10,921 nt of DNA from JBEVEP01 sp040512755 (GTDB lineage Bacteria; Pseudomonadota; Alphaproteobacteria; Rhizobiales; Rhizobiaceae): positions 1 to 10,921 of the forward strand of contig JBEVEP010000125.1 of the NCBI GenBank assembly GCA_040512755.1, read 5' to 3'. The notes under the pieces were generated by a model. The model saw only the letters and a list, made by a program, of their open reading frames with translations, searched no databases and had not been told where the DNA came from. This document shows positions 5,736 through 10,921 of the stretch, piece by piece. Made by a program: the position numbers and the translations under genes. Each line of letters starts with the position of its first letter. The stretch's first letter is position 1.

Positions 5736-8540
5736 TTATTCGGCGGCCGCGGCGCGCACCTTGCCGGCGCGTTGCTGGGATGCGCCGTTGAGCGTCGCGA
5801 TCAAGCTTGTCCTGATCGTGTCCAGACGGGTGGGATTATCGACTTTCTGGCCCATCAGATCGGTCACGTAGAACGTGTCGATGACCTTCTCGCCGAACGT
5901 CGTGATGTGCGCAGACGCAATATCGAGCGACAGATCCGAAAGGGTGCCGGTGATCTCCGACAGTAGGCCAGGCCGGTCAAGGCCCGAAACCTCGATGACC
6001 GAGAACCGGTTGGAAAGCGTATTGCGGATTTCGGCGCGCGGCACAATGCTGAAGGCCTTCGAACCGCGTTTTGGCTTGGTGCGTTTCTCGATGATCTCGG
6101 GAAGCCAGCTGCGTCCCGACAACACGTCCTCGATCAGCCGCCCGACGCGCTCGCCGCGCCGCCGTTCATCTTCGTCCCGGTCAAACTCCCGGTTGATCAG
6201 GATCGTGTCCAGTGCGCGCCCGTCCGTCGTCGTGAAAATTTGCGCGTCGACGATGTTGCCTCCCGCTGCTGCACACGCCCCCGCTATCACGGAAAGCAGG
6301 CGCGGATGGTCCTGCGCAAGCAGGGTGATCTCCGTGACTGCCTCGAACTCATGCGTCTTCACCATTGAGGCGAGTTTCTTGCCGGTTGTGTCCGCGTCCC
6401 GGACAAAGGCGGCATGGCGCACCTGGTCCTTCGGGTCGACGGTAAGCAGGTAATTATCGTAGTGAAGCCCGATGTAGCGTTTGCGCTCCGCTTCCGGCCA
6501 ATCAGCGAGCGCGTCAGCCAATCTCGCTTTGGCCTCTCCGGCGCGTTGGGCACGCGAGACTTCGGAGAAGCCACCCGTGAGAAGCAGTTCCGTCTCATAG
6601 TACAGCGTCCGCAGAAGCTGGCCCTTCCAGCCGTTCCACACGCCCGGCCCGACGCCGCGAATGTCGCAGACGGTCAGCACCAGAAGCAGTTTCAATCTTT
6701 CCACGGACTGCACGGCATCGGCAAAATCGTCGATGGTTTTGCGGTCGTTCAGATCGCGGGTCTGCGCGGTCATCGACATCAGCAGATGATTTTCGACCAG
6801 CCAGGCAACGGTTTCGGTATCGGTAGCGCTCAGCCCCATTGCGGGACAGATGCGCCGGGCGATCCTCGCACCGGCTTCGGAATGGTCTTCCGGGCGTCCC
6901 TTGGCGATATCATGCAGCAATACGGCGACGTAGAGGACTTTCCGCTTTTCCTTCATCCCGGCGATGAGCTTGTGCGACAGCGGATGGATCTTCTCGCCAT
7001 CGCCGCGCTCGATCTGCGAGAGCACGTCTATACAACGGAGAAGATGCTCATCCACCGTATAGTGGTGGTACATGTTGAACTGCATCATTGCGACGATCTT
7101 GCCGAAGTCCGGGATGAGTCTGCCGAGCAGTCCAGCCTCGTTCATTCGCCGCAAATTGAGCTCGGGATTCCGGTCCGAGGTCAGGATGTCCAGGAACAGA
7201 CGATTGGCCTCCCGGTCGCGGCGCAGATTCCGGTCTACCAGGCGCAGAGATCGCGTGACGAGCTTCAGCGCGTCGGGGTGATACTCAAGCCCGTGCCGGT
7301 CGGCGAACCAGAAGAGCCGCAGGAGATTGACCGGGTCGCGCTTGAACACCTGATCATCGGCGATGTTGATGCGGTCGTTATCGACGATGAAATCGCTCGT
7401 GCCCGCCAGTTTGCGCCGCCGCCGCGAAAAGGTGAGGAAGAACCGGTTGAAGCCGGAAACGTGGCTGGTCTGTTCCTCCTCGAGCGCTGCGCAGAAGATG
7501 CGTGTAAGGTCGCCAACGTCCTTCGCTACGAGAAAGTAGTGCTTCATGAACCGCTCGACGGCGGACAGGCCGGGATGGCTCTTATAGCCGAGGCGTTCAG
7601 CGATTTCCCGCTGGATGTCGAAATGCAGCCGCTCTTCGGCCTTGCCGGTGAGAAAGTGCATGTGGCATCGCACCGCCCACAGAAAATCTTCCGCTTTCAC
7701 GAATTGGTTGAATTCCGCACGGGTGAATACCCCCTGATCGACCAATTCCTCCACCGTGCGCTCACGATAGAAATACTTGCCGATCCAGAACAGCGTCTGC
7801 AGGTCACGCAGACCGCCCTTGCCGTCCTTCACATTCGGCTCGACGAGGTAGCGGCTTTCACCGACCTTGCGGTGCCGCTCATCGCGTTCGGCCAGCTTGG
7901 CCTGAGCGTACTCGGCGCCGGTATTGCGCACGACCTCCTTGTCGAAGCGGGTGATCAGTTCATCGCAGAGCTTCCTGTCGCCGCAAACAAAGCGCACTTC
8001 CAGGATTGCCGTGCGGATCGTCATGTCGCTGCGTGACAGGCGTAGGCATTCATCGATGTTGCGCGTCGCGTGCCCGACCTTCAGGCCGATGTCCCAGAGC
8101 ATGTAGAGCATGTATTCCACGATCTGCTCGCCCCAGGGCGTTTGCTTGTAGGGCAAGAGGAACAGGAGATCGATGTCCGAGCCTGGGGCCAGCGTTCCAC
8201 GGCCATAGCCGCCGACCGCTGCTACGGCCATGCGCTCGGCAGCCGACGGATTCTTCGAGCGGTAGAGATGGGTGGCGGCGAAATCGTAGAGCGCGCAAAT
8301 GATCTCGTCCATGAGATGCGACAGACGCAGCGAGCAGGCAGTGCCACTGCCATCCTCCATCAGCATGGTTTCTGCGATTTTTTTTCCGTTTGCGATACGC
8401 TCCTTGAGAAGCTGGAGCACTGCTGCCCGTATCGCTGCGGATGACCCGTCGCCCGCTGACTCGCGCGTCAGCGCGGTGAGATCGCGGCGCAATGCCTCGC
8501 CGTCGATCAACTCATCGAGCTTCAGGGGAATCTTCGTCAT
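5736..8540 (-). CDS. glnD: Bifunctional uridylyltransferase/uridylyl-removing enzyme GlnD
   Basis: A 934-residue cytoplasmic nitrogen sensor that uridylylates PII proteins (GlnB/GlnK) when glutamine is low and removes UMP when it is high. Domains in order: nucleotidyltransferase with GGYGRG (110-115) and the metal-binding GSDIDLL (120-126); a linker with PNVKDGKGGLRDLQTL (235-250); the HD hydrolase domain with YHHYTVDEHLLR (491-502), the HD pair H543-D544 in LLHDIAKGR and H553; and two C-terminal ACT domains for glutamine sensing, near 735-812 (AQDHPRLLSVIAGACAAAGG) and 847-925 (GLDRPGLLSEITGTLSDL). All catalytic motifs are intact and length is typical. The start at 8538-8540 lacks a clear Shine-Dalgarno sequence but fits the family length. 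It is the first gene of the minus-strand block and diverges from the PCMT gene across 174 bp. Confidence 0.98.
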   Translation of the reverse strand: MTKIPLKLDELIDGEALRRDLTALTRESAGDGSSAAIRAAVLQLLKERIANGKKIAETMLMEDGSGTACSLRLSHLMDEIICALYDFAATHLYRSKNPSAAERMAVAAVGGYGRGTLAPGSDIDLLFLLPYKQTPWGEQIVEYMLYMLWDIGLKVGHATRNIDECLRLSRSDMTIRTAILEVRFVCGDRKLCDELITRFDKEVVRNTGAEYAQAKLAERDERHRKVGESRYLVEPNVKDGKGGLRDLQTLFWIGKYFYRERTVEELVDQGVFTRAEFNQFVKAEDFLWAVRCHMHFLTGKAEERLHFDIQREIAERLGYKSHPGLSAVERFMKHYFLVAKDVGDLTRIFCAALEEEQTSHVSGFNRFFLTFSRRRRKLAGTSDFIVDNDRINIADDQVFKRDPVNLLRLFWFADRHGLEYHPDALKLVTRSLRLVDRNLRRDREANRLFLDILTSDRNPELNLRRMNEAGLLGRLIPDFGKIVAMMQFNMYHHYTVDEHLLRCIDVLSQIERGDGEKIHPLSHKLIAGMKEKRKVLYVAVLLHDIAKGRPEDHSEAGARIARRICPAMGLSATDTETVAWLVENHLLMSMTAQTRDLNDRKTIDDFADAVQSVERLKLLLVLTVCDIRGVGPGVWNGWKGQLLRTLYYETELLLTGGFSEVSRAQRAGEAKARLADALADWPEAERKRYIGLHYDNYLLTVDPKDQVRHAAFVRDADTTGKKLASMVKTHEFEAVTEITLLAQDHPRLLSVIAGACAAAGGNIVDAQIFTTTDGRALDTILINREFDRDEDERRRGERVGRLIEDVLSGRSWLPEIIEKRTKPKRGSKAFSIVPRAEIRNTLSNRFSVIEVSGLDRPGLLSEITGTLSDLSLDIASAHITTFGEKVIDTFYVTDLMGQKVDNPTRLDTIRTSLIATLNGASQQRAGKVRAAAAE

Positions 8541-8611
8541 GCACGCCGAACATTTTGCTACTGCGTGGCGTCTATACCGCTTTTTTTCATGAATGGGTAT
8601 GGCGTCGAGCC

Positions 8612-8635
8612 TAGAGCAAGAAGCATCTTGCTATA
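8612..8635. promoter_or_regulatory. Inverted repeat in the glnD-pcm divergent region (possible operator)
   Basis: AGCAAGA (8615-8621) and TCTTGCT (8626-8632) are perfectly complementary around a 4-base centre; after one mismatched pair the match resumes with TA/TA, giving 11 bp on each side counting the mismatch. It overlaps a TATAAG (8632-8637) that could be a -10 for the plus-strand genes, although I found no convincing -35 at the right distance. The place and symmetry suit an operator; the regulator is unknown. Confidence 0.4.
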
Positions 8636-8640
8636 AGTTG

Positions 8641-8674
8641 CAGGCGCCCGCGTCTGGGCTTAAAATGGCGCCTG
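8641..8674 (+). repeat. Inverted repeat in the pcm leader
   Basis: CAGGCGCC (8641-8648) and GGCGCCTG (8667-8674) are perfect 8-bp inverted copies with an 18-base loop, ending 41 bp before the ATG of the methyltransferase gene. In mRNA they would form a stem-loop just upstream of the ribosome-binding region. No T-run follows, so it is not an intrinsic terminator. Confidence 0.45.
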
Positions 8675-8714
8675 GCTCATTTGGAACGGACTGTTGGCCC
8701 GGCCGTTGTGCGGC

Positions 8715-9383
8715 ATGCCCAGCGCTACCGACATCCCTCTCCTGCCCGACTCTGAGCTGCTGCGCCAACAAATGGTCGACTGGCAGCTTATGCGGAGGGG
8801 TATCGCAGACCAACGAGTCCTCGACGCGATGCGCAAGGTTCCCCGGGAGGCCTTTGTTCCAAGCGGTATTGCACGCGGCGCATATGATGATTGCGCTCTG
8901 CCAATCGAGGCCGGCCAGACGATCTCGCAGCCCTACATCGTCGCGCTGATGGCTGAGGCAGCCAATCTGAAGGCTGAAGATCGCGTTCTCGAAATCGGCA
9001 CGGGATCGGGCTATGCGGCGGCGGTGTTCAGCCTGCTAGTCGCGCGAGTGTACACCATTGAGCGACATGCTTTGCTGGCTGAGATGGCGGAACGGCGCTT
9101 ACAAGCGCTCGGCTATAACAATATCGAGGTCCGTGCCGGCAACGGCATGGTCGGCTGGCCGGAGGCTGCGCCTTTCGAGGCGATTCTTGTTGCCGCCAGC
9201 GGAACCCAGGTCCCTGAGACCTGGAAGCGGCAACTGACGGCAAGCGGCCGCCTGATCATGCCGCTTGGCGGTAAGTCCTACGTGCAGGAATTGATCAAAT
9301 TGACGCGGACCGGAAAAGACAAATTCAAGGAAGAGAACTTGGGGGATGTGATGTTCGTGCCGCTGATCAGCGATCCCGACTGA
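8715..9383 (+). CDS. pcm: PCMT-family protein-L-isoaspartate O-methyltransferase
   Basis: A 222-residue cytoplasmic SAM-dependent methyltransferase; the family methylates abnormal isoaspartyl residues in damaged proteins to start their repair. The family motif QTISQPYIVALM (68-79) and the SAM-binding loop VLEIGTGSGYAAA (91-103) are clear, followed by APFEAILVAAS (152-162) and GRLIMPLGG (178-186). One departure: the usual GDG before the GW motif reads GNG here (142-144). ATG 8715 has a poor ribosome site; an in-frame TTG at 8694 with ACGGA just upstream would add seven residues (MARPLCG), so the start is uncertain. The gene diverges from glnD and is followed 117 bp later by an Hsp70-like gene on the same strand, probably cotranscribed. 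Many rhizobia carry another pcm next to surE, so this could be a specialised paralogue. Confidence 0.88.
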   Translation: MPSATDIPLLPDSELLRQQMVDWQLMRRGIADQRVLDAMRKVPREAFVPSGIARGAYDDCALPIEAGQTISQPYIVALMAEAANLKAEDRVLEIGTGSGYAAAVFSLLVARVYTIERHALLAEMAERRLQALGYNNIEVRAGNGMVGWPEAAPFEAILVAASGTQVPETWKRQLTASGRLIMPLGGKSYVQELIKLTRTGKDKFKEENLGDVMFVPLISDPD

Positions 9384-9500
9384 TGGCGTGAGTGCTCCGC
9401 CGTTTGGCCGTCCATCATCTTTCCATGGACAGTCATCCAGGAATTGTGTATCGGGCCCTCCCCGCTGAGCGGGCTTACCAATCACTCGAGGGATGGATCA

Positions 9501-10754
9501 ATGCGACCGGTCAGCGGCGGCATCGACTTTGGCACGTCAAACTCCACCGTTGGATTTATCAAGAACGGCAGGCCGAGGCTCGTGAGCCTGGAAGACGGCC
9601 AGGTGACAATGCCGAGCGCGGTTTTTTTCAACTTTGAAGATGGAAGCACGCAATACGGACGCCGCGCCATCTCCGATTACACCGAAAACGTGGAAGGACG
9701 GCTTATGCGCGCATTGAAGAGCGTGCTCGGCACGTCGCTCATCCACGAGAAGACGCGCATCAAGGCGCATTCAATCGCATTTTCCGACATCATCGGCTCA
9801 TTCCTACACTCTCTAAAGGCATCGCTTGAAGCCGAGGTCGGTGAGCCCGTGGACAATATCGTGCTTGGACGGCCGGTGCACTTCGTAGACGACGATCCCG
9901 AGGCGGACCGCAAGGCGCAAGACGAACTGGAAAAGGCCGCCCGCAAGCGCGGCTTCAAGCATATCGCTTTCCAGTTCGAGCCGATTGCCGCTGCTCTCGA
10001 ATACGAGCAGAGCGTGTCGAAGGAGGAGCTTGCTCTGATCATCGACATCGGTGGAGGCACGTCGGACTTTTCGATTGTCCGCGTGTCGCCGGAACGGGCG
10101 CAGACAGTGGACCGCAAAGACGACATCCTCGCCAGCGCCGGCGTCCATATCGGCGGAACCGATTTCGACCGGTTGCTCAGCATCGCCCATGTGATGCCTG
10201 AGTTCGGTTACTTGACACCGACGAAGGACGGGAAAAGGAACCTGCCGGCTGGATATTTCATCGATCTCGCCACCTGGCAGCGCATCAACATGCTCTACAC
10301 CAGCAAGGCAATGAGCGACCTGCGCCAGATCCGCTATGAGGCCGCTCGACCGGATCTTGTCGAGCGTTTGATCGACCTTGTGCGACACCGTCAGGGCCAT
10401 GCGCTGGCGGCAAAGGTCGAACGCGCCAAGATCGACCTTACTGCAAGCATGGACGCTGCGCTCGACGTTGTCCTGACTGACGAACGGCTTTCGCTTCTGC
10501 TCACCCGCGCCGGGCTGGACTCGGCCATCGCCGGCGCAGTCGACCGCATCGGGAGCGTAATTTCGAAAATGCTTGCCGATGCCGGCCTTACCGCATCTCG
10601 CATCAACACGCTTTTTCTGACAGGCGGCTCGACAGCCGTCCCGTCGCTGAAGCAGGGTGTGCTCGCGATGTTTCCTTCCGCGAAGGTCGTGCAAGGCGAC
10701 ATGTTCGGGAGCGTGGGGCTTGGGCTCGCTCTGGATGCTGGAAGGAAATTTTAA
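9501..10754 (+). CDS. Hsp70-family protein, YegD-like, ATPase domain only
   Basis: A 417-residue protein with the actin/Hsp70 ATPase fold: phosphate-1 loop GIDFGTSNSTVGF (7-19), phosphate-2 loop IDIGGGTSDFSIV (181-193), GGTDFD (218-223), and adenosine motif LFLTGGSTAVPSL (371-383). It ends shortly after the ATPase fold, so the DnaK substrate-binding domain and lid are absent. Segments such as VLGRPVHF and FQFEPIAAALEYE match E. coli YegD closely as I remember it (about 450 residues). The true function of YegD proteins is poorly known; a chaperone or regulatory ATPase role is only suggested by the family. ATG 9501 is preceded by GAGGGATGG and follows the family start; the frame stays open to TTG 9444. 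The 117-bp gap from pcm holds a short GC palindrome (9461-9473) without a T-run, so cotranscription with pcm is possible. Probably cytoplasmic, with no signal peptide or membrane segment. Confidence 0.92.
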   Translation: MRPVSGGIDFGTSNSTVGFIKNGRPRLVSLEDGQVTMPSAVFFNFEDGSTQYGRRAISDYTENVEGRLMRALKSVLGTSLIHEKTRIKAHSIAFSDIIGSFLHSLKASLEAEVGEPVDNIVLGRPVHFVDDDPEADRKAQDELEKAARKRGFKHIAFQFEPIAAALEYEQSVSKEELALIIDIGGGTSDFSIVRVSPERAQTVDRKDDILASAGVHIGGTDFDRLLSIAHVMPEFGYLTPTKDGKRNLPAGYFIDLATWQRINMLYTSKAMSDLRQIRYEAARPDLVERLIDLVRHRQGHALAAKVERAKIDLTASMDAALDVVLTDERLSLLLTRAGLDSAIAGAVDRIGSVISKMLADAGLTASRINTLFLTGGSTAVPSLKQGVLAMFPSAKVVQGDMFGSVGLGLALDAGRKF

Positions 10755-10815
10755 GCCTGGTGATTAGGCAAGGCAGTGAAATCCAGGTCAATGTCGTGCC
10801 CTCGCTCGACAACCT

Positions 10816-10921
10816 TCCCCCTCACCGCCTCGCTTCGCTCGGCACCCCCGCAAGCGCGGGGGAGAGGATGGCTGGCCGCACGGGCAGCGCCCATCCTCGC
10901 CCCCACGAAGTGGAGGAGAGG
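10816..10921. repeat. Hairpin-rich intergenic repeat of rhizobial type, cut by the window end
   Basis: After the Hsp70 gene the sequence holds a perfect 7-bp stem CCCCCGC (10845-10851)/GCGGGGG (10856-10862) with loop AAGC, then a second inverted pair GAGGATGG (10864-10871)/CCATCCTC (10891-10898). The text between, including GCCTCGCTTCGCTCGGCAC, resembles GC-rich dispersed elements I remember from Mesorhizobium-like genomes. The last bases (CCCCCACGAAGTGGAGGAG) start a further related unit that runs off the window. The first stem may help terminate the Hsp70 transcript. The stretch 10755-10815 shows no gene. Confidence 0.6.

Noticed and set aside
5736..8540. Long plus-strand reading frames inside glnD, such as 6414-8036 (540 codons)
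   Set aside because: They are antisense shadows of a high-GC gene with an unmistakable GlnD protein on the minus strand; the plus-strand translation shows no family motifs.
9461..9473. CCCGCTGAGCGGG palindrome between pcm and the Hsp70-like gene as a terminator
   Set aside because: The stem is only five pairs with a 3-base loop and no T-run follows, so termination cannot be supported.
9444..9500. N-terminal extension of the Hsp70-like protein to TTG 9444
   Set aside because: The extra residues are not family-like, and ATG 9501 has GAGGG upstream and places the phosphate-1 motif at residue 7 as expected.

Overview
The window looks like chromosomal DNA of an alphaproteobacterium of the order Hyphomicrobiales (Rhizobiales), probably in the Mesorhizobium/Phyllobacteriaceae-Rhizobiaceae range. 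This rests on high-GC coding sequence, the rhizobial block glnD-murJ-trpS-uspA-nfu, an Irr/ICE-type iron-control box, and two intergenic palindromic elements of rhizobial type. The assignment is from remembered family and gene-order knowledge; no search was run.

Layout, left to right. (1) 1-933, plus strand: a LysR-type regulator whose 5' end lies outside the window and whose DNA-binding domain is interrupted by an in-frame TAG, so it is probably a pseudogene. (2) 964-8540, minus strand, transcribed right to left: glnD (PII uridylyltransferase/uridylyl-removing enzyme), murJ (lipid II flippase), trpS (tryptophanyl-tRNA synthetase), a UspA-family protein, and an Nfu/NifU-like Fe-S carrier. The nfu gene has its own upstream region with a 17-bp near-palindrome that fits the Irr box with one mismatch. 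(3) 3422-4078, plus strand, between trpS and murJ: a HigBA-type toxin-antitoxin module in the opposite orientation. It is preceded by a perfect 28-bp palindrome and followed by a RIME-like palindromic repeat that begins on the higA stop codon. (4) 8715-10754, plus strand, divergent from glnD: a PCMT-family methyltransferase and a YegD-like Hsp70 ATPase without a substrate-binding domain, possibly a protein-repair pair. (5) 10755-10921: a hairpin-rich intergenic repeat that runs off the window edge.

The housekeeping block links nitrogen sensing (glnD), cell-wall synthesis (murJ), tRNA charging (trpS), stress response (uspA) and Fe-S assembly (nfu). The most interesting places are regulatory. 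The higBA palindrome carries the same -35/17-bp/-10-like arrangement in both directions, so the antitoxin could also control trpS. The predicted higB start has no Shine-Dalgarno sequence and sits where a leaderless transcript would begin, while higA has a strong one. I see no CRISPR array, tRNA, rRNA, insertion sequence or obviously new multi-gene system.
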